Shown piece after piece: positions 9,003 to 17,300 of a stretch of 34,604 nucleotides of DNA. A program made the translations under genes and the position numbers. Origin of the DNA: Candidatus Gastranaerophilales bacterium (GTDB lineage: Bacteria > Cyanobacteriota > Vampirovibrionia > Gastranaerophilales > Gastranaerophilaceae); the NCBI GenBank assembly GCA_944323945.1, contig CALUUL010000016.1:1-34604 (forward strand), read 5' to 3'. The number at the start of each line of letters is the position of its first letter. Position 1 is the stretch's first letter. The notes under the pieces were generated by a model. The model did not search any database, was not told the DNA's origin, and saw only the letters and a program-made list of their open reading frames with translations.

Positions 9003-9692
9003 ATGCCAAAACATATGAAGTTTTTATCTGTAACAATGTTTATAATTATATCTTGTTTGAGTGGAGTTATGTTGAATGATTGCGTTTATTCAAGAGATAA
9101 TGATTTTAAAGGCGAAGAATTCATAAATGTCACGGTTTATGAGAGAATAAATCCTGCTATTGTTCTTGTTGAAGCTCAGATGATTGATGGGCTTTCCAGC
9201 GGTACAGGCTGTATTATTAATAAGAGTGGAATAATTTTAACCAGTTCACATGTTGTTGCTAAATCTTCTTATGTAGAAGTTACAACATCAAAAGGTGAAA
9301 CGTACAAAGCTGAAATTCTTCCTTCTAATGGTGCGAATGGTGATTTGGCTTTATTAAGAATAAAACCTAATAAACCTTTGCCGACTATTAAACTTGGTGA
9401 TTCTTCTATGGTTAAGGTTGGGCAGAAAGTTCTTGCGATTGGTAATCCGTTTGGATTTAATGGTACTTTAACTACAGGCATTGTATCAAGAATTGATTAT
9501 GAAAGAAATAAAATCCAAACGGATGCTGCTATTAATCCGGGATCGTCTGGGGGACCTATATTAAATGCAAATGGGGAAGTTATTGGTATTAGTCAATCAA
9601 TATTTAATCCTGATAATAATAAATCAAATATTGGTATAGGGTTCGCTGTTCCTGCTAATGAAGTAAAAAAGTTAGTTAGTGCTTATATTTAG
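9003..9692 (+). CDS. HtrA/DegP-like serine protease without PDZ domain
   Basis: A 229-residue trypsin-like protease (S1C). The triad is H83 (TSSHVV), D114 (NGDLALLRI) and S182 (NPGSSGGPI), with the usual IGNPFGF and GFAVPANEVKKLV elements. The N-terminus is a signal sequence (hydrophobic residues about 7-24); IISC at 15-18 is a marginal lipobox, so it may be a lipoprotein or a secreted/periplasmic enzyme. It ends right after the protease fold and lacks the C-terminal PDZ domain of DegP/DegS, so substrate sensing must differ. The ATG at 9003 is preferred to the TTG at 8991, because AGAGAGG ends at 8990 and would leave no spacing. It is a single-gene unit ended by the 9703 terminator. Confidence 0.92.
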   Translation: MPKHMKFLSVTMFIIISCLSGVMLNDCVYSRDNDFKGEEFINVTVYERINPAIVLVEAQMIDGLSSGTGCIINKSGIILTSSHVVAKSSYVEVTTSKGETYKAEILPSNGANGDLALLRIKPNKPLPTIKLGDSSMVKVGQKVLAIGNPFGFNGTLTTGIVSRIDYERNKIQTDAAINPGSSGGPILNANGEVIGISQSIFNPDNNKSNIGIGFAVPANEVKKLVSAYI

Positions 9693-9702
9693 GTTATGTT
9701 AT

Positions 9703-9734
9703 AAAAAATACTCCTCTATTGAGGAGTATTTTTT
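9703..9734. terminator. bidirectional terminator
   Basis: A perfect 14-bp stem (AAAAAATACTCCTC with its reverse complement) closes a TATT loop. It serves the htrA-like gene from the left and the small four-cysteine gene from the right. The last codons and stop of the latter lie inside the hairpin. Confidence 0.9.
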
Positions 9735-9895
9735 GATTGCTTTTCTTTTATATCTAGTACCGCATTGTGTGCTATTAAGTACATTGAGCAAGTTCTGTAA
9801 TTCTTCATATACCAAGCACAATTTTCTTGTGCACATACAATATTAATTTCGTTTCCTGCACTCATCAAAGGACATATTGGTATTTTATTTGCCAT
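9716..9895 (-). CDS. small four-cysteine protein
   Basis: A 59-residue protein. It begins MANKIPICPLMSAG, and its four cysteines C8, C21, C26 and C36 lie in a CPLM-x9-C-x4-C-x9-C pattern that suggests a zinc or iron-sulfur site. An ENCAWYM core and a short Lys-rich tail follow. Small proteins with CP(F/L)MS...C...CAWW...C patterns recur in anaerobes, but I know no assigned function. A strong AAAGGAG lies 6-7 bases before the ATG. It begins 12 bases after the stop of the NAD(P)/FAD reductase gene, so the two form an operon and a role as redox partner or assembly factor is possible. The stop codon lies in the loop of the terminator. Confidence 0.8.
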   Translation of the reverse strand: MANKIPICPLMSAGNEINIVCAQENCAWYMKNYRTCSMYLIAHNAVLDIKEKQSKNTPQ

Positions 9896-9907
9896 TATTA
9901 TTCTCCT

Positions 9908-10756
9908 TTATCTTGCAACGGCATCTGCTTTTTTTAGAAGGTTACAGTTTTCACTTCTCCTTCTTTCTTCATCTTTATATATTTTTGTTCTGTTTATTAC
10001 TTCATCAAAATCTATTTTATGTGCATCAAAGTCAGGTCCATCTATGCAAGCAAATTTAACTTCTCCGCCAACAGTTACTCTACAAGCTCCACACATACCT
10101 GTTCCATCTATCATAATTGGATTCATGCTTGCTTCTGTTTTTATATTTTTTTCTTTTGTAAGATTTGCAACTGCTCTCATCATCGGCATAGGACCTACCG
10201 CTATTACATAGTCTATTTTTTCTTTAGACATAATATCTGCTAATACTTCGGTAACAAATCCTTTGTGCCCTAATGAACCATCGTCGGTTGCAATATGCAG
10301 TTCATCACAAGCTTTTGCCATTTTATCTTGCCAGAATAACAAATCTTTATTTCTTGCGCCCATTATCATGTGAACTTTATTTCCTGCATCATGAAATGCT
10401 TTAGAAATTAAATAACAAGGAGCAGCACCATAACCACCAGCTACGCAAACTACTGTACCATATTTTTCTATGTCCGTGGGTTTACCTAATGGTCCTACAA
10501 CATCAAGAATTTCATCGCCAATTTCTAGTTGTGCAAGTTTTTTTGTGGAATATCCAACTGCCATAAATACAACTGTTAATATACCTTTTTCTCTATCTAC
10601 ATCCGCAATTGTTATTGGTACTCTTTCGCCATTTTCTTCAACTCTGAAAATTATGAACTGACCTGCTTGGGCATTTCTTGTTACAAATGGTGCATCTATT
10701 TTTAATTCATACTGGTTTGGGCACAATTCAATTTTGTCTAATATTTTATAACCCAC
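9908..10756 (-). CDS. NfnA/SudB-type FAD/NAD(P)-binding reductase subunit
   Basis: A 282-residue protein of the sulfide/dihydroorotate-dehydrogenase-like FAD/NAD-binding family (NfnA, SudB, PyrK relatives). A FAD-binding barrel comes first (RVPITIAD near residue 46), then a nucleotide-binding domain with VVCVAGGYGAAPCYLI and IAVGPMPMMRAV. Near the C-terminus is a [2Fe-2S] binding stretch, DGTGMCGACRVTVGG, followed by FACIDGPDFD (C222, C225, C237). The partner (NfnB/GltD-like) that usually follows is absent; instead the four-cysteine gene is downstream. The start is GTG 10756: a perfect AAGGAGG lies 8 bases upstream, inside the longer ORF that would begin with ATG 10780. Confidence 0.9.
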   Translation of the reverse strand: MGYKILDKIELCPNQYELKIDAPFVTRNAQAGQFIIFRVEENGERVPITIADVDREKGILTVVFMAVGYSTKKLAQLEIGDEILDVVGPLGKPTDIEKYGTVVCVAGGYGAAPCYLISKAFHDAGNKVHMIMGARNKDLLFWQDKMAKACDELHIATDDGSLGHKGFVTEVLADIMSKEKIDYVIAVGPMPMMRAVANLTKEKNIKTEASMNPIMIDGTGMCGACRVTVGGEVKFACIDGPDFDAHKIDFDEVINRTKIYKDEERRRSENCNLLKKADAVAR

Positions 10757-10788
10757 GGTTAAAACCTCCTTTTTATTCATTTGAAAAT

Positions 10789-10817
10789 ATTATATCATAC
10801 ATAAATTTGAGTGAAAA
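10789..10817 (-). promoter_or_regulatory. sigma-70 promoter for the NfnA-like operon
   Basis: On the minus strand TTTTCA (10817-10812), a 17-base spacer and a perfect TATAAT (10794-10789). It lies about 33 bases ahead of the GTG start chosen from the Shine-Dalgarno, and close to the ATG at 10780. Confidence 0.5.
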
Positions 10818-10847
10818 ATATTAGAAAAAGTTAACTTTATTTGCATA

Positions 10848-10877
10848 ATAAAAAATAAAGACCGCAAAAGGCGGTCT
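10848..10877 (-). terminator. terminator of the small FG-motif gene
   Basis: A 7-bp stem, AGACCGC with GCGGTCT (10859-10865 and 10871-10877), with a 5-base loop. On the minus strand it is followed by a T-rich tail (10858-10848). It lies 38 bases after the stop at 10915. The plus side has no T tract. Confidence 0.75.
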
Positions 10878-10914
10878 GTGCAAATATAACAAACAATAAT
10901 TAGGATTGGGGAAT

Positions 10915-11289
10915 TTATGCATATGAAGCATTAATGTATGCAAGTGCTATATCACCTGCTGCCTTCTCTGAAATTTCAGGAAATTCTTCTGCTGCAATGT
11001 TGAATGCTTCATTAAAGTCTGATTCAAAACCTTTCATAAAGTCTGCAATTCTTGCTTCTTGTTCCGGAGTTACATATTTGGAAACTTCTACTGTTTTTTG
11101 TGTTCTGACTGGTATTAAGTCTGCATTTTGTGCTGCTAAAAATCCGAAAACTTCATTTGAATTAACTTGTTTATTGTTTTGTTGAGTTTTGGTTTCTTTT
11201 TCGGTATGTTTTGATAAATCTTCTTTTGTTTCTTGTTTAAAATACTGGTTACCTGTCACTCCGAATTTTAATGGATTGATGTTTGACAT
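10915..11289 (-). CDS. small hypothetical protein with N-terminal KFG motif
   Basis: A 124-residue soluble protein I cannot assign. It starts MSNINPLKFGVTGNQYF, a short I-N-P...F-G leader like those of four other proteins in this window. A polar, Lys/Gln/Asn-rich linker (residues 18-43) follows, then VFGFLAAQNADLIP and an acidic helical C-terminal half (VTPEQEARIADFMKGFESDF ... AAGDIALAYIN). There is no signal peptide or membrane segment. I start at ATG 11289 because GGAGG lies 9 bases upstream; the ORF could extend to 11322 but would then contain that site. Upstream is a sigma-28-like promoter, and downstream a clear terminator, so it is monocistronic. The N-terminus vaguely recalls FlgM, but the C-terminus does not. 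Confidence 0.75.
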   Translation of the reverse strand: MSNINPLKFGVTGNQYFKQETKEDLSKHTEKETKTQQNNKQVNSNEVFGFLAAQNADLIPVRTQKTVEVSKYVTPEQEARIADFMKGFESDFNEAFNIAAEEFPEISEKAAGDIALAYINASYA

Positions 11290-11323
11290 TGTTATTTTCC
11301 TCCAATTGTTTGTTACATACATA

Positions 11324-11350
11324 CCATCGACATATTTTTAATGAACTTTA
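11324..11350 (-). promoter_or_regulatory. sigma-28 (FliA)-like promoter candidate
   Basis: On the minus strand TAAAGTTC (11350-11343), 11 bases, then GTCGATGG (11331-11324). The FliA consensus is TAAAGTTT-N11-GCCGATAA, giving 7/8 and 5/8 matches with exact spacing. The predicted start is near 11317, leaving a ~28-base leader containing the GGAGG. A similar element precedes the gene at 28932. Confidence 0.45.
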
Positions 11351-11360
11351 GTTTTTATGT

Positions 11361-11403
11361 CACTTTTATTCGTTGAAATGTAATATTTGTTTACATAAAA
11401 GTG
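11361..11403. repeat. inverted repeat between comEC and the FG-motif gene
   Basis: Perfect 9-bp arms CACTTTTAT (11361-11369) and ATAAAAGTG (11395-11403), with a nested ATGTAA/TTACAT. It lies just after the comEC stop on the minus strand and upstream of the sigma-28-like promoter. No T tract follows, so it could be a weak terminator, an operator or chance in AT-rich DNA. Confidence 0.3.
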
Positions 11404-11419
11404 GAGTTTCTTTCTATTT

Positions 11420-13792
11420 TTAATTCTTTTTCTCTATAAATTTTTGCGTTTTGGGAGAATACATATAAATTCTGTAATTATTATTATTTAATACCAATTT
11501 AATTGCATTATGGTAGTCTGTTCTTAAATATTTCTTGTTGTTTTCTTCTAAAATCCTTATTGTTTTAGGATGTGGATGACTATAAAAACGCCCGCTTGTT
11601 GACAGTATAAATAAATCTGAATTATTAATCATTTCATTATTAATCGTATTTTTTGCACCGTGGTGTCCTGATTTTATTATAGAAATATTATTTTTATATC
11701 TATCAGGAATTGACTCATATGTTTTTATATCACCATCTGCCATAAATAGGAGATTTTCGTTTTTATATTTACAGTGAACTATTAATGATTTTTGATTTTC
11801 ACTTTTTATTGATTTCCCAATAGGTTCAATTATTGTTAGTCTAAAGTTATCTTTATTATATATTTCAGTATTATTTACAGCTAATTTATAATTAACTTTA
11901 TTTGAATCTAGATATTCTTTTATATTATTTGAAAGAATTGTATTTTCATAAATTTTCGTTATATATAAATTTTGTACATTCATATTCTTTAGAATATCAA
12001 TGGTTCCACCGGCGTGGTCAGAGTCAAAATGAGTAAGAATTAATGAATTTATTTCTTTTATTCCTTTATCTCTCAGATATTTTATTATTATGTTCTTTGC
12101 TTGAGAAGAACTTTTTAAATATCCCATTCTACCTGTATCAATAAGAAAATATTCATTATTGGGGGATTTTAATAGAATGGCATCGGCATTTCCCAAAGAA
12201 AAGAATATAATTTCCGCATTTTTATTTGGAATTGTAATAAAGGTTAATGCAAATAAAATTAATAAGGTTGTTATTGAAATAATTATTTTCTTTGATTTTA
12301 TTTTGAATTTTAATAAACATGTAATACTTACAACTATTGTGAAATATAAGATAATCTGAATTAATAATGGCTTTTTTACATAAATAATTGAATGAGGGAG
12401 TGTTGAGAAAAACTCTGCCACTTTTACTATATAAATTAAGATTGGATTTAAAATTAAATCAGCAAAATAGCAAATTTGTTTTGCTACAGCAGGTATCATT
12501 GCAATTATCGAACTTATAAATCCGATAAAGGAAACAATGCTCAACACAGGAACTATAGCAATATTTGCAAGGACAGCATATACAGAAAAAGTATTAAAAT
12601 AATACATTTGTAGAGGTGCTGCATAAAGCTGGGCAATAAATGGTATTAAACAAGCACCTAATGTAATATTAATAAACTTATGTTTAAAACTAAAAGCTAA
12701 TAAAGGGGCTGTAATAATCAATGCAAAAGTAGTTATAAAAGAAAGTTGAAAACCAATATCGAAAATAGTCAGAGGATTTGTAAGTAACATCAAAAAGGCA
12801 ACCATAAATAATAAAGATATTGTTGATGTTTCTTTATCTATTAATTTACCTATTAAAATTAGAGTTAACATTATTGTTGCTCTTATGATTGGTGCACCAA
12901 AACCTGTCATACAAGTGTAAAATAATATGAGTAAAATTCCGGAAATTATTGAAAATTTGTAATTGAATCTTAAACTCTTTGTAAGAAAAAACCATATGCC
13001 TAAAATTAATGTTACGTTCATTCCTGATGCAGATAGAATGTGCAAAATACCCGAATTTATGAAATTTTTTCTTATGTTTTCATCAGGATTAACAGCATCA
13101 TCTCCAAAGATAATACCGCCTAGTATTTCTAACATTGGAGATTTTATATTTTGTCCGTGGATTTGTATAATATTATTTCTTGTGTCATTTAGTTTTCGTA
13201 TTAACTTCCCTAAAAAATCATTTGCTCTATTTTGAATTTCCCAATCTTTATTAACGTAAAGAAGTGAAAAAGTTTTCTTTTGTTGTAAATATTTTGCATA
13301 ATCAAATTGTGAAGGGTTTTGTGCAATATTTGGCAATTTTAATTTCCCTTCAAGTTTTATTTTATCCCCGATTTTAATTTCTTTTAGATCTTTTGTTTCA
13401 TCATTTATTGTTACTAATGTTTTTGCTTTAATATTTTTTGTTGTTTTCTCTTCTGTTGAGATTGTTAATACTTTTGCATAAAACTTTGTTCTGTATTCTT
13501 GGTTGTTTGTTGGAATTGTTAGTACTTTAGCTGTTATATTAACATTTTCATTTGCGTATGATGTAAGGTCGTCTTCTGTATGTAAATTAAATGATGCATT
13601 GAAAAAACCTAAGAAAAATATAAACGCATATGTACAGAATAATTTTGTTGAAATTAAGTTTTTAAATTTATACAAATAGCCTAAAATGATAAAAATACCA
13701 ATTGAAACCAGTAAAAAATATTCAGAAAAGAAGCTGTAAATTCCAAACATATACAGGCATGAAAATACAATTATTTTTGCCTGTTTATTCAT
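11420..13792 (-). CDS. comEC: ComEC/Rec2 DNA-uptake channel protein
   Basis: A 790-residue inner-membrane protein of the ComEC/Rec2 family, the channel for single-stranded DNA during natural transformation. It has all three parts. N-terminal membrane helices and the OB-like DUF4131 region come first (to about residue 190). The polytopic Competence domain follows (about 220-500, with ILHILSASGMNVTLI). Last is a C-terminal metallo-beta-lactamase-like domain with HFDSDHAGG (H588) and SGHHGAKNT, taken to be the nuclease that degrades the non-transported strand. The start is ATG 13792, 8 bases after AGAGGAG; the in-frame GTG at 13801 lies too close to that site. Other competence genes are not in the window. 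A 16-bp hairpin lies directly upstream of the Shine-Dalgarno. Confidence 0.95.
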   Translation of the reverse strand: MNKQAKIIVFSCLYMFGIYSFFSEYFLLVSIGIFIILGYLYKFKNLISTKLFCTYAFIFFLGFFNASFNLHTEDDLTSYANENVNITAKVLTIPTNNQEYRTKFYAKVLTISTEEKTTKNIKAKTLVTINDETKDLKEIKIGDKIKLEGKLKLPNIAQNPSQFDYAKYLQQKKTFSLLYVNKDWEIQNRANDFLGKLIRKLNDTRNNIIQIHGQNIKSPMLEILGGIIFGDDAVNPDENIRKNFINSGILHILSASGMNVTLILGIWFFLTKSLRFNYKFSIISGILLILFYTCMTGFGAPIIRATIMLTLILIGKLIDKETSTISLLFMVAFLMLLTNPLTIFDIGFQLSFITTFALIITAPLLAFSFKHKFINITLGACLIPFIAQLYAAPLQMYYFNTFSVYAVLANIAIVPVLSIVSFIGFISSIIAMIPAVAKQICYFADLILNPILIYIVKVAEFFSTLPHSIIYVKKPLLIQIILYFTIVVSITCLLKFKIKSKKIIISITTLLILFALTFITIPNKNAEIIFFSLGNADAILLKSPNNEYFLIDTGRMGYLKSSSQAKNIIIKYLRDKGIKEINSLILTHFDSDHAGGTIDILKNMNVQNLYITKIYENTILSNNIKEYLDSNKVNYKLAVNNTEIYNKDNFRLTIIEPIGKSIKSENQKSLIVHCKYKNENLLFMADGDIKTYESIPDRYKNNISIIKSGHHGAKNTINNEMINNSDLFILSTSGRFYSHPHPKTIRILEENNKKYLRTDYHNAIKLVLNNNNYRIYMYSPKTQKFIEKKN

Positions 13793-13808
13793 CAATAACA
13801 CTCCTCTA

Positions 13809-13844
13809 AAATTAAGACTCTTACTATTGTAAGAGTCTTAATTT
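13809..13844 (-). terminator. hairpin between the coiled-coil gene and comEC
   Basis: A perfect stem of about 16 bp with a TATT loop (core TAAGACTCTTAC and its complement). On the minus strand it follows the stop at 13846 at once and is followed by TTTTAGAGGAG, so the comEC Shine-Dalgarno begins 2-4 bases after the stem. It is either a leaky terminator/attenuator or a 3'-end stabiliser. Confidence 0.6.
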
Positions 13845-13845
13845 A

Positions 13846-14259
13846 TTATATCATTGTTTTTCTTATTTGGCTTTTTGAACGTTCAATTTCTTTTATTCTT
13901 CTTTCAATTGTTTTTATTTGATTATTTAATACACGTCTTTGTTCTTTTATTAATTTATATTGTGTATCAACTTCTTGGTATTTTGCTTTATAGTCTAAAA
14001 GTTCATTCCTTATATTAACTTGTGCGCTATCAAGTTCAAAAAGAGCTTTGTCAAAGTTCGCATTTTGACCGGAAACGGCATCTTGTGCGTATGTTGAAGA
14101 TGCTTGTGTCTTTTTCTCTATACTTGCATTAGATTGAACAGCACCTTTTTGTGTTGTAGTTGCTTGATATTCCGTTGGATCAAATACCATTCCATCAGCC
14201 AGTGCAATACCTGTTGTCATTGTAAGGATTATTGACAATATTAAAAACTTCTTTTTCAT
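13846..14259 (-). CDS. secreted coiled-coil protein, function unknown
   Basis: A 137-residue protein with a textbook Sec signal peptide (MKKKFLILSI, then a hydrophobic core, cleavage likely after ALA at residue 21). A Thr/Gln/Ser-rich linker to about residue 65 follows, then one long charged coiled coil (about 70-137: DYKAKYQEVDTQYKL, RRIKEIERSKSQI). It should be periplasmic. A GGGG-containing ribosome site precedes the ATG. The fold recalls OmpH/Skp-like or efflux-type hairpins, but no family motif is visible and I do not assign one. It is divergent from mfd and upstream of comEC, separated by a strong hairpin. Confidence 0.75.
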   Translation of the reverse strand: MKKKFLILSIILTMTTGIALADGMVFDPTEYQATTTQKGAVQSNASIEKKTQASSTYAQDAVSGQNANFDKALFELDSAQVNIRNELLDYKAKYQEVDTQYKLIKEQRRVLNNQIKTIERRIKEIERSKSQIRKTMI

Positions 14260-14311
14260 ATTATTACCCCTATTGTATATCTGTTAGTATTAAAACATCT
14301 TTTTTACTATT

Positions 14312-14338
14312 TAGACAATCGTATAAATAATTGATAAT
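14312..14338 (+). promoter_or_regulatory. possible promoter for mfd and the downstream cluster
   Basis: TAGACA (5/6) and GATAAT (5/6) with a short 15-base spacer, 28 bases before the mfd ATG. The spacer is shorter than ideal, so the call is weak. Confidence 0.25.
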
Positions 14339-14365
14339 TTGTTTTTTAAGTTTTAAAATTGTGGA

Positions 14366-17300
14366 ATGCAAGAGTATATTAAAAAACTAAAATGTAAATA
14401 TTCTGAAGAAATAGCTGCTTTATTGAAAAAACGTGTTTCCTTTGCAATGAGCGGTATTACTAATTGTTCAAAGCTTTTTATTTTGTCTGATTTTTTATTA
14501 AAGAATAATAAAAAACTTGTTTATGTTGTAGAAACGGAACAAACTGCACTTAAATATTGTAATGATTTAAAAAAATTGTTTAATATAGACGCTCTTGTTT
14601 TTCCATATCAAGATGGTTCTATTTATGATTCAAATTCGAAAAATTTATATAAATACGCAAAACAAATAAATATACTGAATAATGAAAAATCTAACAATGT
14701 TATTATAGTTCCTCAAAAAGCATTATTTGAAAAATTTCCTGATAAAGACTTTTTTAAAATTAATAATATAAAAATAAAAGTAGATGATGATATTAATATA
14801 GAAGAAATAGCTTTAAAACTTGTAAAAATTGGCTATAAAAGAAAGACGCTTGTAGCTGATATCGGGGAATTTAGTATTCGCGGCGATATAATTGATATTT
14901 ATCCATTAAGTGAAAATCCATATAGACTCGAACTATGGGGTGATACTGTAACTGATATACGAATTTTTGATGCATCTAATCAACGGAGTATTTCAAAGCA
15001 AAAAGAGATTAATATTCAACCAATATATAAGTTTGTTTTGAATAATGAGTCATATAAGAAAATAGAAAAAATAATTGATTGTAATGATGAAAATCAGGTG
15101 GAAGTTTTAGAACAAATTAAATGTGAAAATTATTTTGAAGGTATTGAATATTATGAATCTTATTTTAATGATAATTTAAAAGTTATTTCGCAATTGACTG
15201 ACGGTGATTTTATATTTGTCTTTGATGATTATACTCAGTTTAAATCAAGATACGAACAAGTAGATGAAAATCTTAATAAACAATATGATGAAAATATAAA
15301 AACTAAGCTCACTCTGCCTTTAAAAAATAAAAATCACCTTCCTCTTAAAGAATTTTTAACGACCGTCAGTACTTTTCAGAAAGTATATTTTGATAACTTT
15401 ATTTCGGAAGAGTTTGATATTAATATCGAATTAACAACTGAATTAATTCCATATTTTGCATCCGGTCTTGAAGATATAGCTAAGTTTATTAGAGAAAAAT
15501 TAAAATATAATTATAAGATAATTACAGCAACTGATTATAAGAAAAGAATAGAAGAGATTTTTACTGAATATGAAATTCCTTATACTTATAATATAGAAGA
15601 AAAAAATGCTGTATATATTACAGACAATATTGTATCAGCAGGCAGTATTATAGAAGACTGTAAGTTAATAGTTATTACAGATAAAGAATTTTTCAATAAG
15701 CGTTCAAAAGATATAACTGCAACTCGTTTTAACTACAGAAGAGAAAATCTTGATTTTATAGAAACGCTTAATGATATAAAAGAAGGCGATTATATAGTCC
15801 ATATGGTACATGGTATAGGTATTTTTAAAGGAATATCTAAACAAATAATCGATAATGAGGAAAAAGATTATTTAACATTAGAATATGCACATGGTGATAA
15901 ACTTCATATTCCTGCAGAACAAATAAATATGCTATGCCGCTATAGAGGTTCAGGAAATGTATTGCCGTCATTATCGAAAATGGGCGGGAACGATTGGAAT
16001 AACACAAAAGCAAAGGTTAAAAAGGCCGTTGAAGATGTCGCTCAAGATTTGATTAATTTATATGCAATGAGAAAAATATCTCAAGGTTTTGCTTTTGAGC
16101 CTGATACTGTTTGGCAATATGAAATGGAAGATTCCTTTGGTTATACAGAAACTCCTGATCAGATGAAAGCTATATCTCAGACAAAAGAAGATATGGAATC
16201 AGATAAACCAATGGATAGACTAATATGTGGCGATGTTGGTTTTGGTAAAACAGAAGTTGCAATTAGAGCTATTTTTAAGGCAGTAATGTCTTCCAAACAA
16301 GCTGCTATTGTTGTACCTACAACAATATTAGCAATGCAACATTACCAGACTATATCTGAAAGATTTAAACCATATCCTGTTAAAGTTGAACTTTTATCAA
16401 GATTCAAAAGTGCAAAAGAGCAAAAAGAAGTAATAAAAAAGTTGATTTTAGGTGAAGTGGATGTTGTTGTAGGAACTCATAGACTTCTTCAAGATGATAT
16501 TCAATTTAAAGATTTAGGACTGCTTGTAATAGATGAAGAACATAAATTTGGTGTTGCTCATAAAGAGAAGTTAAAACGTATGAAGAAAAATATAGATATA
16601 CTTACAATGTCAGCGACACCTATACCAAGAACTTTATATATGTCTTTATCTGGTATAAAAGATATGAGCGTAATTAATACTCCGCCTACAAACCGATTGC
16701 CTGTAAAAACTTTTGTTAGTGAATATAAAGAATCAATAGTAAAAAATGCAATAAATTATGAAATAGAAAGAGAAGGTCAGGTTTTCTATTTGTATAATAG
16801 AGTAGAAAGCATATATGAGTTTGCCGAAAATTTGAAAAAATTGTTGCCTAATATTCGTTTGGCAGTTGCCCATGGTCAAATGGATAAAAATCAACTTGAA
16901 CAAATAATGATGGATTTCTTGAATAAAGAATATGATGTGCTTCTATGTACTACAATTATTGAGTCAGGGTTGGATATACCAAATGCAAATACAATGATAA
17001 TACAAGATGCAGATAAATTTGGCTTGGCTCAGTTATATCAAATAAGAGGAAGAGTAGGAAGAACAGACAGACAAGCATTCTGTTATTGTTTGTATAAACA
17101 ATCAAAAACACTAACTCAAGATGCAATTAAACGTTTAAAATATATCAAAGAATTTACGACCCTAGGAAGCGGATATCAAATAGCAATGAGGGATATTGAA
17201 ATTCGAGGAGTAGGAAATGTATTGGGTACAAAACAGCACGGTCAAATGGTAAATGTAGGTTTTGATACATATTGTCAATTATTAGAAGAAGCTGTTTTAA

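Noticed and set aside
9100..9125. DFKGEE in the HtrA-like protein as a sixth FKG leader
   Set aside because: It follows a normal signal peptide and lacks the K/R-I-N-S/P-I start; three residues can match by chance.
10915..11289. Possible anti-sigma factor FlgM, from an I-N...F-G...N-x-Y start and a sigma-28-like promoter
   Set aside because: The C-terminal half lacks the FlgM sigma-binding pattern and the protein is longer than usual; the N-terminal likeness is only a few residues.
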